Shown: piece after piece, positions 25,029-32,557 of the stretch
Numbering within the stretch: position 1 is the first letter of the stretch
How the letters are laid out: each line of letters begins with the position of its first letter
Source of the DNA: Thaumarchaeota archaeon casp-thauma3
Lineage (GTDB): Archaea > Thermoproteota > Nitrososphaeria > Nitrososphaerales > Nitrosopumilaceae
Assembly (NCBI GenBank): GCA_001510275.1
Contig: LFEY01000006.1
Location: 1-32,921, forward strand
Length of the DNA: 32,921 nucleotides
Reading direction: 5' to 3'
The notes under the pieces: model-generated
Database searches by the model: none
Told to the model about the DNA's origin: nothing
Seen by the model: the letters and a program-made list of their open reading frames with translations, nothing else
Translations under genes and position numbers: made by a program

Positions 25029-25062
25029 TTGTATCCACAGTTACACCTGCCTGTAGATACAA
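25029..25062. promoter_or_regulatory. Long dyad between ESCRT-III-like and TrmB-family genes
   Basis: Inverted repeat with 12-base arms, TTGTATCCACAG (25029-25040) and CTGTAGATACAA (25051-25062), 11 of 12 positions pairing, with a 10-base spacer. It lies 52-85 bases before the ESCRT-III-like start and 75-108 before the TrmB-family start, so it is between the two divergent promoters. A smaller perfect palindrome TAACAGTTA (25017-25025) adjoins. Size and place suit a dimeric regulator, perhaps the adjacent TrmB-type protein. In minus-strand RNA the mismatch becomes a U-G pair, so an RNA hairpin is the alternative. Confidence 0.55.
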
Positions 25063-25136
25063 TTTCGATTTTTTTTAAGTAATTGTCTAAAGGAATTTAG
25101 CTCTCAATTTTACGTAATAACAAATCTAGTTAAATC

Positions 25137-26297
25137 ATGGTAAATGAGCATGAGTTAACAGTTAGTTTAGAAGAATTTGGATTAAGTAAATATGAAGCAC
25201 AGGCATATGTATCGCTAATTGCAAAGGGGACAATCTCTGCAAGTGAATTAGCATATTATTCAGAGATTCCACGAACCAAGATTTACCCAACCTTACTAAA
25301 ACTGGAAAAAAAGAAACTGGTAGTAATTTCAAAGAGTAAACCAATAATGAGTACTGCAATTGCACCAGAAGATGCATTTGATGGAATCATTCATGAGCAA
25401 ATCAACAAAGTAAATGCAATGAATACACTAGTCTCAAGTTTGAAAAAAGCAAGTGAAGAGACTAGAAAGTCAAGAGGATCTGAAGAAAAAAGATACTTTC
25501 AACTTGGTGCAAATAATGTATTAACTCAACTTCAAACTATGATTGAAGGCTCTAAATCATCAATTAAAATTATGGCAGACCAATGGGGTCTGGGATTATT
25601 AGCTGAATGTAAAGAACAACTATTATCAGTGGTGCGTAGAAATCTTGATGTCAAAGTGCTTGTATCACCCACACAGATTTGCTCTGAATCATACAGAATA
25701 ATTCCTCAAGGAGTAGAGATTAGAGCATCAGAGATTACTCAAAATTGCTTTATTTTTGATGAAACTGAATTATTAATGATAAACAATGATAATGGAAAAG
25801 GTGCAATTTTTTCATCAACTGAAATTCTTGGAGTTAATCAAGAAAAAGTATTTTCTAATATCTGGAAAAATGCAATAAAAACAAAAGCTCTTGCAGATAT
25901 GACAAAAACAGAAGCACAGGAGATTTACAAAATAATTAAAACAGTTAATGAGACTGGTTTGAGATACATTCTAAATTCTGCAATGATATCAAAAAAACAG
26001 GAATTTGACATGTTCAAATTATTAGAAAAAAATGGAATTTCTTTAAAATCAAAATCACTTGATGAGATAATTGAGATAATAGATGCAATAATGCAAATTA
26101 CATGCTCAGGGCACGTAAATTTTGAGGCAAACACCCAAAACATTACAATTGAATCAAAACTAAACAGCGGACATTCGCTGCCTTGGGTATCTATTTTGGA
26201 TGGATGTCTACAAAAACAAGGCTACAAAACCAGAACAGTTTATCAAAATAATTCAAACAAGGGCGAAAAAGTGCACATCAAGATAAGTAAAAACTAA
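25137..26297 (+). CDS. TrmB-family transcriptional regulator
   Basis: A 386-residue DNA-binding regulator. The N-terminal winged helix-turn-helix (LEEFGLSKYEAQAYVSLIAKG then ELAYYSEIPRTKIYPTLLKLEKKKLV) is the TrmB signature. A middle domain (about 115-250) resembles the phospholipase-D-like ligand or dimerisation region of TrmB proteins (SIKIMADQWGLGLLAECKEQ). A C-terminal alpha/beta domain of about 110 residues (SLDEIIEIIDAIMQITCSG...VHIKISKN) is one I cannot name. TrmB proteins commonly sense sugars, but the ligand here is unknown. The ATG at 25137 has a TATA-like AATTTTA 25-31 bases upstream. It is divergent from the cdv-type cluster, with a long dyad in between, and 26 bases upstream of a RidA-like gene. 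Confidence 0.88.
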   Translation: MVNEHELTVSLEEFGLSKYEAQAYVSLIAKGTISASELAYYSEIPRTKIYPTLLKLEKKKLVVISKSKPIMSTAIAPEDAFDGIIHEQINKVNAMNTLVSSLKKASEETRKSRGSEEKRYFQLGANNVLTQLQTMIEGSKSSIKIMADQWGLGLLAECKEQLLSVVRRNLDVKVLVSPTQICSESYRIIPQGVEIRASEITQNCFIFDETELLMINNDNGKGAIFSSTEILGVNQEKVFSNIWKNAIKTKALADMTKTEAQEIYKIIKTVNETGLRYILNSAMISKKQEFDMFKLLEKNGISLKSKSLDEIIEIIDAIMQITCSGHVNFEANTQNITIESKLNSGHSLPWVSILDGCLQKQGYKTRTVYQNNSNKGEKVHIKISKN

Positions 26298-26323
26298 AAT
26301 CAGATAAAACAGACACAATAATC

Positions 26324-26779
26324 TTGATTGAAGAAAAACTTGAATCATTAGGAATAAAATTATCAAATCCCCCAACACCTGCAGGATCATATGTTCCTGC
26401 AGTAAGGACAGGAAACCTGCTTTACATTTCAGGACAAATTCCAATGGAGAATGGTAAAGTAATCTTTACTGGAAAGGTTTCAGATAATAATTTGGAGACT
26501 GCTCAAAAATCTGCAAGAATGTGTGCAATTAACATACTAGCACAAATAAAAAGAGAGATAGGAGATTTAGATAAAGTTACAAAAATTATAAGATTATCAG
26601 GATTTGTAAATTCTGTTTCAGAATTCTCACAACAACCCAAAGTGATTAATGCAGCATCGGATTTGTTTTTTGAGATATTTGGTGAAAAAGGAAAACATTC
26701 CAGAATTGCAGTAGGAGTAGTTAGCTTACCATTAGATTCAATGACTGAAATTGATGCAATAATTGAAGTTTCAGAATAA
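26324..26779 (+). CDS. RidA/YjgF/YER057c-family protein
   Basis: A 151-residue member of the RidA superfamily, whose founders deaminate reactive enamine/imine intermediates from PLP enzymes. Recognisable segments are PPTPAGSYVPAVRTGNLLYISGQIP, the trimer-core helix TAQKSARMCAINILAQIK, and the C-terminal HSRIAVGVVSLPLDSMTEIDAIIEV. The length and VNSVSEFSQQPKVINAASDLF segment mark the longer subgroup; the usual catalytic Arg (as in NP-x-RxxR region) is represented by HSRIAVG. The start is TTG at 26324, 26 bases after the TrmB-family gene, so an operon is possible. Confidence 0.9.
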   Translation: MIEEKLESLGIKLSNPPTPAGSYVPAVRTGNLLYISGQIPMENGKVIFTGKVSDNNLETAQKSARMCAINILAQIKREIGDLDKVTKIIRLSGFVNSVSEFSQQPKVINAASDLFFEIFGEKGKHSRIAVGVVSLPLDSMTEIDAIIEVSE

Positions 26780-26793
26780 GATTTGGAAATTTT

Positions 26794-26801
26794 CTTAAAT
26801 A
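26794..26801 (+). promoter_or_regulatory. TATA-like box for Cys-rich mini-protein genes
   Basis: CTTAAATA lies 22-29 bases before ATG 26823. This spacing supports that ATG over an in-frame TTG at 26808 as the start of the first Cys-rich protein. Confidence 0.45.
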
Positions 26802-26822
26802 GATTATTTGATAATTGTTTTC

Positions 26823-27020
26823 ATGGTTCAGATGTGTCGTGGATTATGTGAGCGACTAAAAGCAGACTCGTTTACAAATAATTTACGTTACAAAATTGGT
26901 CAAAAGTGGTGTTCACTGTGTGCATTGTTTTTTTTTACTGAAGAGAATTCATGTCCATGTTGTAAAACTAGATTAAGATCAAAACCAAGGAGCAAAAACT
27001 ATGAATTGTCAAGAATGTAA
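26823..27020 (+). CDS. Zinc-ribbon-like basic mini-protein, 65 aa
   Basis: From ATG 26823 the protein has 65 residues with three Cys groups: MCRGLCERL (CxxxC), WCSLCALFF (CxxC) and SCPCCKTRL (CxCC). The last two are spaced as a zinc ribbon. The C-terminus is strongly basic (RLRSKPRSKNYELSRM), suggesting nucleic-acid binding. An ATG at 26832 would keep all Cys. Its 3' end overlaps the start of a second Cys-rich ORF by 20 bases, so the two are probably expressed together. I do not know its function. Confidence 0.72.
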   Translation: MVQMCRGLCERLKADSFTNNLRYKIGQKWCSLCALFFFTEENSCPCCKTRLRSKPRSKNYELSRM

Positions 27021-27162
27021 TCATGAAAAAGGAAAATGTCAGTGTCTTTGTTGTTGCTCAATATCAAAAATAGGATGTATTTACTGTATTCTTCCAGTAT
27101 TAGGATATAGACAGATACAGAAAATTATTAGAAAAAGAAAAGACAAGAATAAATCAAATTAG
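27001..27162 (+). CDS. Very Cys-rich basic mini-protein, 53 aa
   Basis: ATG 27001 to TAG 27160-27162, 53 residues. Nine Cys are packed in the first 29 residues: NCQEC, KCQCLCCC and GCIYC. The rest is basic (IRKRKDKNKS). The Cys density suggests two or more bound zinc ions, an iron-sulfur cluster or a metallothionein-like role; no family is recognised. It overlaps the preceding Cys-rich gene by 20 bases in another frame and ends one base from the convergent membrane-protein gene. Cys clustering plus coupling argue it is real. Confidence 0.65.
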   Translation: MNCQECNHEKGKCQCLCCCSISKIGCIYCILPVLGYRQIQKIIRKRKDKNKSN

Positions 27163-27163
27163 A

Positions 27164-27643
27164 TTAAGTAATTTTTTGTAATTTCATCTCTTGCTTTAGT
27201 TTGTAAGCAGTTAGTCCTGCAAATCCAAAAATTATCGCCAATCCCACATAAGCTAAAACTTGACTATACTCGATTAATACAGCAGAGACTCCAGTTCCAA
27301 CAACACTTGGAAGTAAAGACAATGCATAGAGCCACCAACCACAACAACCAAGTGGCACTAGTGAGAAAAATGAGAAAAATGATGTAGTAGCAACACTACC
27401 TGAATTTCCACCAAATGCTTTTTTCTTGACATTTAGTTTACATCCTAATGATTTACTTTTCTCAGACAAGAAAACTTGCAACCCAATTCCAACCCCCATT
27501 CCAATTATTACTATAGAGTTTAGTTGAAATGCAGCGATAATCGCTGCTAATGGTTCTAATGCAGGAGTTGTAATTACAACAACTGAAAGATAAATGACTA
27601 TAGTAATTATTCCAACAATTGTTGCTTTTCTAATTGGCCTCAT
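27164..27643 (-). CDS. Four-helix membrane protein linked to DUF3179 gene
   Basis: A 159-residue integral membrane protein with hydrophobic segments at about 8-26, 32-60, 88-112 and 128-147, and a basic loop between the second and third (KSKSLGCKLNVKKK). The third segment contains PLGCCGWW, with adjacent Cys that could bind a metal or form a disulfide. It starts immediately after the DUF3179 stop (no gap), so the two are very likely co-translated. I do not recognise a transporter family. Confidence 0.75.
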   Translation of the reverse strand: MRPIRKATIVGIITIVIYLSVVVITTPALEPLAAIIAAFQLNSIVIIGMGVGIGLQVFLSEKSKSLGCKLNVKKKAFGGNSGSVATTSFFSFFSLVPLGCCGWWLYALSLLPSVVGTGVSAVLIEYSQVLAYVGLAIIFGFAGLTAYKLKQEMKLQKIT

Positions 27644-28753
27644 TTATCCATCACCATAAATTAGAGTTTCTGGATGAAATGCAACCCATTCAAACCAAAA
27701 TCCAGGCTCAATTGGCATTCGCAGTAATTGTTTTCCTTCATACTCACCAGATATAGATAATCCAGAATAATTCCATTTAGAATTAGTTTGTGTATCAAAA
27801 ATTGCATCATCAACATATACAAAGTCTAAGATTGTTCCATCAATAGTTCTCTCAAAGGCACGAGAGTTTTCAGAAAACAATGATACTAACACTACAGGAA
27901 CATCACCAATGAAATCATTGACTATAACATTTGATTCAATGTCATTTTGTTTGTAAGCTTTGTAGATATCATCTTGATTAAATCCAAGAATTATTTCCTT
28001 TGGATGCATTCTATCATCTAGATGTTCTACTGGAAATATTATTCGTGGTTCTGTGTAATAGCTTCCATAAGGATCAGTTGCATACGATCGGATGTAACCA
28101 GTATCAGTAGTTAATACCAAAGTATCAGGATGAAGTGTTTTCCAATCACCCCAAGTAATGACATCAAATGGAATTAAATTCAATTGATATCCAGTTAATT
28201 CACCTGTAACTGCCATTCCAAGTGCCTGACTCCAATACGATTCAGTAAATCTATCATACATCAACAAGTTACTGTTGTATAATTTTCCAGAAGTTCCAAA
28301 TTCTACTTCTTGTCCATCAATAACCCTCTCAAAGACCTGATTAGTATAACATAGTGGGCAATAAGTGACAGATACGGGAGTTCCACCAACTTTGTCATTT
28401 ACTATTTCATGCCAAACCAAAATAAAGAGAGGATATGCTTTGATATCCCCGTTAATCTCCAATCCAATAACAATATCAGAATTAGACATAAAGTGAGAAC
28501 CTTGAATATCTGCAAACACAGGATCATCAATTGATGGAATTCCATCCTTTGGAGGACCACCACCTTTTATCTTATCAAGTGGGATAATGTGTTTAACACC
28601 ATTTGTCTCCATGATGCCAAGTTCGGAGGATTCAAAATTATCAGACTCCAGTCTAGTAATAGTTTCAGGGATAGATTCACCATCAAATGAAATTAGCAAT
28701 ACTGCAAGTGCAGCCACAATTACAATAATTGGTGCAAGTAATTTTAGATTCAA
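27644..28753 (-). CDS. DUF3179 domain protein, membrane-anchored
   Basis: A 369-residue DUF3179-family protein of unknown biochemical function. Hallmarks are LVWHEIVNDKVGGTPVSVTYCPLCYT, with a CxxC pair that could bind a metal or act in redox, and ESYWSQALGMAVTGELTG. A single hydrophobic segment at residues 4-22 (LLAPIIVIVAALAVLLI) acts as signal anchor, so the domain is likely outside the cytoplasmic membrane. The start codon is TTG at 28753; the anchor begins right after, which supports it. It is followed without gap by a four-helix membrane protein and is divergent from a DoxX-family gene. Confidence 0.9.
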   Translation of the reverse strand: MNLKLLAPIIVIVAALAVLLISFDGESIPETITRLESDNFESSELGIMETNGVKHIIPLDKIKGGGPPKDGIPSIDDPVFADIQGSHFMSNSDIVIGLEINGDIKAYPLFILVWHEIVNDKVGGTPVSVTYCPLCYTNQVFERVIDGQEVEFGTSGKLYNSNLLMYDRFTESYWSQALGMAVTGELTGYQLNLIPFDVITWGDWKTLHPDTLVLTTDTGYIRSYATDPYGSYYTEPRIIFPVEHLDDRMHPKEIILGFNQDDIYKAYKQNDIESNVIVNDFIGDVPVVLVSLFSENSRAFERTIDGTILDFVYVDDAIFDTQTNSKWNYSGLSISGEYEGKQLLRMPIEPGFWFEWVAFHPETLIYGDG

Positions 28754-28852
28754 TTTTGAATAATTTTTGTCTATAAAATATTAAAAAATTGTTCCAATTT
28801 TATTTTTAATTTGGGGAAATCCTTTTAATAAGTTCCAAAAGCGTATAGAATT

Positions 28853-29272
28853 ATGAACGCAGATGCAATTCTAAAGGGAAATGTATTACACGATATTACT
28901 CACTTTGGAATAAGGGCAGCTATAGGTGTAATTTTTATTGTTCAAGGTTTAGGAAAATTCGATCCTGGTGTTGCAGGTTTTTTAGTAAATATTGGATTAC
29001 CAGTTGAGCTGCAGATTCCAATAGCTTTAGCAGAAACAATTGGTGGCATTCTTTTAATCATTGGTGTTTTGTCAAGAATCTCTTCATCAATTTTAGCTAT
29101 CATCATGCTGGGAGCAATATTCCATGTAAAAGGAGCAGCAAATCTAACTGGACAAGGTGGTTATGCATTAGATCTTGTGATCCTTGCTGGAGTCTTGTTA
29201 ATCATAGTAGCAGGTCCAGGAAGAATATCAATTTCACATATAGCAAAAAAAATTCCTAGATTCTTACAGTAG
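28853..29272 (+). CDS. DoxX-family membrane protein
   Basis: A 139-residue protein with four hydrophobic segments and the DoxX pattern: GIRAAIGVIFIVQGLGKFDPG in helix 1, ALAETIGGILLIIGVLSRISS, HVKGAANLTGQGGYALDLVILAGVL. DoxX proteins are small quinone/thiol-linked membrane proteins, some of which take part in thiosulfate oxidation or oxidative-stress responses. Its role here is unknown. It is divergent from the DUF3179 gene, and its stop abuts that of the convergent DHH gene. Confidence 0.88.
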   Translation: MNADAILKGNVLHDITHFGIRAAIGVIFIVQGLGKFDPGVAGFLVNIGLPVELQIPIALAETIGGILLIIGVLSRISSSILAIIMLGAIFHVKGAANLTGQGGYALDLVILAGVLLIIVAGPGRISISHIAKKIPRFLQ

Positions 29273-30346
29273 TTAGTTTATTTTTTTATTTAATTCTGTG
29301 ATAAATTTTTTTATTTTTGCTTTTGGAATTACTGCACCACATGCCTTATCGTGACCACCACCAGAACCACCAAGATCAGTTGCTAAAATATTAACAATCC
29401 TACCCAAGTGAACCTTACAATTCTTAGAGCCTCTAACTGAGACAGCATATATCCCATGATCAACTCTTTCTTTGTATGCAACACCAACATCTTTTCCAGA
29501 TAGTCCCATCACAAAATTAACAGCACCACTTGCACCAGCATCTAGAATTTCCATATGGCCGAGGTTTTTCATGGTTTTCATTCCTTTCTTTACTTTAGCA
29601 ATCATTTGAGAGAGTTTTTCAACTTGAATTTGAGCAAACTCAAAAGAATTTGGAATATCGTGTGGGAATTTAGAATCAGCTAATTCTTCTACTAAATACA
29701 ACAAATAGTCAGGTTCTTTTTGATGTCCAACAATATTGTATGTAAGTACTGTAGCACTAATTAGTGCAAATTGTCTATCGTAAATTTGGAGTAATTTAGA
29801 GCCAAGAGGTCTATCTTCCATATAGTCAGTAATTGCCGCACATGTTGCAACAAATGAAGCATGATCATCTAGTTTAGATTTGAATGCGGCATAAACCTGA
29901 ACTGTAGTGCATTCATTTGTATCATGAATAACTTTGACTTTGATTTTCTTTAGTGATTTTACAACGGTAGGATCAATATCGTGATGATCAATGTAAGTGA
30001 CGTTAACTTTATTTTTTCTTAGAGTAGTCATAATGTCTACAAATTCATCTTGTGTCTTTTTGCTTAGTCCCAAATCACAAATGTACAAAGACTTTAGTTT
30101 TTCATCTGAAACTACATATCGTAATGCATCCATTTGACCAGGATAGTCAACTAAAAGTGCATCTCCTCCAAATGCTTGTCGAATTAATGCAGCAGAGCTA
30201 ATTCCATCTGCATCTTCCTTATGAGAAATACAAATAACTTTTGTTCGTTGTTTCGTGACAGTTTTTTTGGCATTAGTTTTTTTAGTTACAGTCTTTTTTA
30301 CAGTAGTTTTTTTACTTGTAGATTTCTTGGTTTTAGATACTACCAT
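29273..30346 (-). CDS. DHH-family phosphoesterase with Lys-rich N-terminal tail
   Basis: A 357-residue member of the DHH/RecJ superfamily, which hydrolyses nucleic-acid or nucleotide phosphodiesters. The metal motifs are SHKEDADGISSAA, ICDLGLS and the name-giving YIDHHDID. The DHHA1-like C-terminus is GGSGGGHDKACGA. Residues 1-35 are an unusual tail of Lys, Thr, Ser and Val with repeated KKTVTKK-type units, resembling histone H1-like tails and likely to bind nucleic acid. Archaeal RecJ-like proteins associate with the replisome or degrade short RNA; which of these applies is unknown. It lies 37 bases downstream of a small gene on the same strand. Confidence 0.92.
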   Translation of the reverse strand: MVVSKTKKSTSKKTTVKKTVTKKTNAKKTVTKQRTKVICISHKEDADGISSAALIRQAFGGDALLVDYPGQMDALRYVVSDEKLKSLYICDLGLSKKTQDEFVDIMTTLRKNKVNVTYIDHHDIDPTVVKSLKKIKVKVIHDTNECTTVQVYAAFKSKLDDHASFVATCAAITDYMEDRPLGSKLLQIYDRQFALISATVLTYNIVGHQKEPDYLLYLVEELADSKFPHDIPNSFEFAQIQVEKLSQMIAKVKKGMKTMKNLGHMEILDAGASGAVNFVMGLSGKDVGVAYKERVDHGIYAVSVRGSKNCKVHLGRIVNILATDLGGSGGGHDKACGAVIPKAKIKKFITELNKKIN

Positions 30347-30383
30347 TACGATTGAAAAATTATATCCCTATTTAAATGCAGAA

Positions 30384-30575
30384 TCAAGAATTTCTAAAAG
30401 GCTTTTTGATACTTTGATTAATCAAGGAACTAGAATCAAGATACACATCGTAAAATGATAATCCATCCATCTGGGTTTGTTGGTCAATTTCTTGGATTTT
30501 TTTCAATTCTCCTTGTGATGCATTAAGCACCATATCATCTAATTTTTGCAAATCTTTACGTTCCTTGGGAGTCAT
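30384..30575 (-). CDS. Small protein with DxQxQxxGxxFYD motif, 63 aa
   Basis: A 63-residue protein beginning MTPKERKDLQKLDDMVLNASQ and containing IDQQTQMDGLSFYDVYLD. The second half of this motif (D-x-Q-x-Q-x-x-G-x-x-F-Y-D) recurs in the 31861-32121 protein on the other side of citrate synthase, which supports that both are real and related. No known domain is recognised; the helical charged N-terminus and lack of Cys suggest a small soluble adaptor. It precedes the DHH gene on the same strand. Confidence 0.72.
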   Translation of the reverse strand: MTPKERKDLQKLDDMVLNASQGELKKIQEIDQQTQMDGLSFYDVYLDSSSLINQSIKKPFRNS

Positions 30576-30602
30576 TTAATTTTTGATTAAAAATTTTCAT
30601 TT

Positions 30603-30704
30603 ATGAGCAAAAGTTGGCATATTAGACTAATTACTAAACTTCAGAGACATGATTTTGGCGAAAATATAATAGAAGATTTTCAGTATGCTCAGTATGGAGA
30701 CTAA
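30603..30704 (+). CDS. Possible micro-protein, 33 aa, overlapping citrate synthase start
   Basis: ATG 30603 to TAA 30702-30704, 33 residues (MSKSWHIRLITKLQRHDFGE..., ending AQYGD). The composition is balanced and protein-like, with an amphipathic first half. It overlaps the citrate synthase start in another frame and covers that gene's TATA-like box. Could be a real upstream ORF or chance. Confidence 0.25.
   Translation: MSKSWHIRLITKLQRHDFGENIIEDFQYAQYGD
30661..30670 (+). promoter_or_regulatory. TATA-like box of citrate synthase
   Basis: AAAATATAAT is centred about 28 bases before ATG 30694 and about 19 before ATG 30685, favouring the second ATG as the start of the enzyme. Confidence 0.5.
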
Positions 30705-31857
30705 AAATATTGGTTTACGAGGAATTGAGATTGCAGATACTAGAATCTCAAATATTGATGGGAAAAAAGGCAAGCTCATTTATCGCGGATTCGACATTTT
30801 GGATCTTACAAAAAATTCAACCTTTGAGGAAACAGCATATTTGCTGCTTTATGATAGGCTACCAAACAAACAGCAATTAGATGAATTCAAAGCAAAATTG
30901 ATTGATGCAAGGTACGTTCCAAAGCAAATGCAAAAGAACATGGGAAATTGGAGAAAAGATGCAGACCCTATGGATATGCTTCAGGCATTTGTTGCTGCGC
31001 TTGCAGGATATTTTGATGAGGAATTTGCAGATAAAGAATCTAGTTACGATAGAGCAATTAACCTAATTGCCAAAGTTCCCACTATCATTGCAAGTTGGCA
31101 TAGGATTAGAAACGGATTAAAAATTATTGAGCCTGACCCTTCTCTAAGTCATGCAGCAAATTTTCTATACATGATGTTTGGAGAAAGACCAGATCCTGAA
31201 GTAGAGAAAATCTTTGATGTGTGTTTAATTCTTCATGCAGAACATACTTTCAATGCATCAACATTTACAGCAAGACAAGTTGCATCAACAAGAGCACATA
31301 TGTATTCAGCGTCAAGTGCTGCAATTGGGGCATTAAGTGGGGAATTACATGGAGGTGCAAATACAGAAGTTATGAAAATGTTATCAGAGATTGGGAAAAT
31401 AGAAAAAGTTGAACCATGGATTAAAGAAAAAATTAGTAAAGGATACAGAATTATGGGAATGGGCCATGCAGTATACAAAACATATGACCCACGAGCACAA
31501 GTTCTAAAAGAATTATCAAGAAAACTAGCAGAAAAAACAAAAGAACCATGGTATGGCATTACAGAAAAAGTTGAAACCACAACCATTTCTGAGATGAAAT
31601 TGCAAAAAGGTATAGACATTTATCCAAATGTAGATTTGTACAGTGCTTCAATCTATTACATGTTAAAAATTCCAGTAGACCTCAATACCCCAATCTTTGC
31701 AATTTCAAGAGTTGTAGGATGGGCGGCTCACATCATTGAAGAAAAGTTTGCAGAAGCTGCACCTAAACCAGCATTATACAGACCAAAAGCAGTCTATGTT
31801 GGAAAGTATTGTGGTCCAGAAGGGTGTGAATATAAAACGCTAGACTTGAGAAAATAA
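30694..31857 (+). CDS. gltA: Citrate synthase
   Basis: Condenses acetyl-CoA with oxaloacetate, the entry step of the citric acid cycle. Active-site elements are intact: GALSGELHGGANTEV (His), GMGHAVYKTYDPRA (His) and PNVDLYSA (Asp), plus HAEHTFNAS. I use ATG 30694 (387 residues) from promoter spacing; ATG 30685 adds three residues. The end reads YVGKYCGPEGCEYKTLDLRK. Many citrate synthases end with YVGP-type sequence here, so the insertion carrying two Cys is unusual. Small genes with a shared motif lie on either side on the opposite strand. Confidence 0.96.
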   Translation: METKNIGLRGIEIADTRISNIDGKKGKLIYRGFDILDLTKNSTFEETAYLLLYDRLPNKQQLDEFKAKLIDARYVPKQMQKNMGNWRKDADPMDMLQAFVAALAGYFDEEFADKESSYDRAINLIAKVPTIIASWHRIRNGLKIIEPDPSLSHAANFLYMMFGERPDPEVEKIFDVCLILHAEHTFNASTFTARQVASTRAHMYSASSAAIGALSGELHGGANTEVMKMLSEIGKIEKVEPWIKEKISKGYRIMGMGHAVYKTYDPRAQVLKELSRKLAEKTKEPWYGITEKVETTTISEMKLQKGIDIYPNVDLYSASIYYMLKIPVDLNTPIFAISRVVGWAAHIIEEKFAEAAPKPALYRPKAVYVGKYCGPEGCEYKTLDLRK

Positions 31858-31860
31858 TTT

Positions 31861-32121
31861 TTAATTTCTTGTACGAAGCCAATCTTTTGCATTAGAGTTT
31901 ACATCATGTTTGTATAACACTTCAAAAACCATATCATAAAATGTAATACCTTTTTTCTGTGCTTGTTCATCAAGCCACCTTATTCCATCTGCTAATTCTG
32001 GATCATATTCAGAGAATTCTACTAATTCATCTACCATCTTTGAAAAGAATGCGTGTGACTCAAGCATAAGTACACCTTTCAATCTATGATCATAAGGAAC
32101 ATATTCAAAATATATAGACAA
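31861..32121 (-). CDS. Small protein with DxQxQxxGxxFYD motif, 86 aa
   Basis: Up to 86 residues; contains WLDEQAQKKGITFYDMVFEVL, related to the motif of the 30384-30575 protein. The first half (YDHRLKGVLMLESHAFFSKMVDELVEFSEYD) is helical and acidic. The frame opens with TTG 32121; TTG at codon 14 or ATG at codon 19 are alternatives. No known domain is recognised. It is convergent with citrate synthase (4-base gap) and divergent from the 32144 gene, with overlapping promoter sequences. Confidence 0.72.
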   Translation of the reverse strand: MSIYFEYVPYDHRLKGVLMLESHAFFSKMVDELVEFSEYDPELADGIRWLDEQAQKKGITFYDMVFEVLYKHDVNSNAKDWLRTRN

Positions 32122-32143
32122 AAGACCCCTTTTTGATTGACAA

Positions 32144-32557
32144 TTGCACCCTGTTTTTTATTCAGATGGAAATGCAAAGAAAATTTCAGTGGTCATTGAA
32201 ACTATGGATTCAAAAATTATACAAAATAGAGATCATGTAGAAATATACAAAGACAAAATAACAAATTTACAATCAAAGTATATTGCACTACATGTTGGTT
32301 TGTTTGGGGGAATCGGAGTCTTTATTATAAAAAAAAATGAATATACTATCAAAATAAAATTTGATGAAAAAATAATGTATGATCAAATTACATCCAATTC
32401 AAAAATTAAAGATGAGTTAATAGAAAAACGAATACAATTCATTAGACAATTAATAGAACAGAGAAAACTAAAAACAGAATTTGAAATTATAGATATTGAT
32501 AAAAATTTAGCCAGAAAAAATATCAAAGCAAAAGAGATTAAGACCAAAAACGGTTAG
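32144..32557 (+). CDS. Uncharacterised protein, 137 aa
   Basis: A 137-residue, mostly hydrophilic protein with one hydrophobic stretch (YIALHVGLFGGIGVFII, about 46-62) that is either a buried core or a weak membrane segment. After it come strands (NEYTIKIKFDEKIMY), a long Lys/Glu helix (ELIEKRIQFIRQLIEQRKLK) and a basic end. The frame starts with TTG 32144; AATATATAGA (32109-32118) lies about 26-35 bases before and supports it. The first in-frame ATG (METMDSK region) would lose about 20 residues. No family recognised. Confidence 0.65.
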   Translation: MHPVFYSDGNAKKISVVIETMDSKIIQNRDHVEIYKDKITNLQSKYIALHVGLFGGIGVFIIKKNEYTIKIKFDEKIMYDQITSNSKIKDELIEKRIQFIRQLIEQRKLKTEFEIIDIDKNLARKNIKAKEIKTKNG

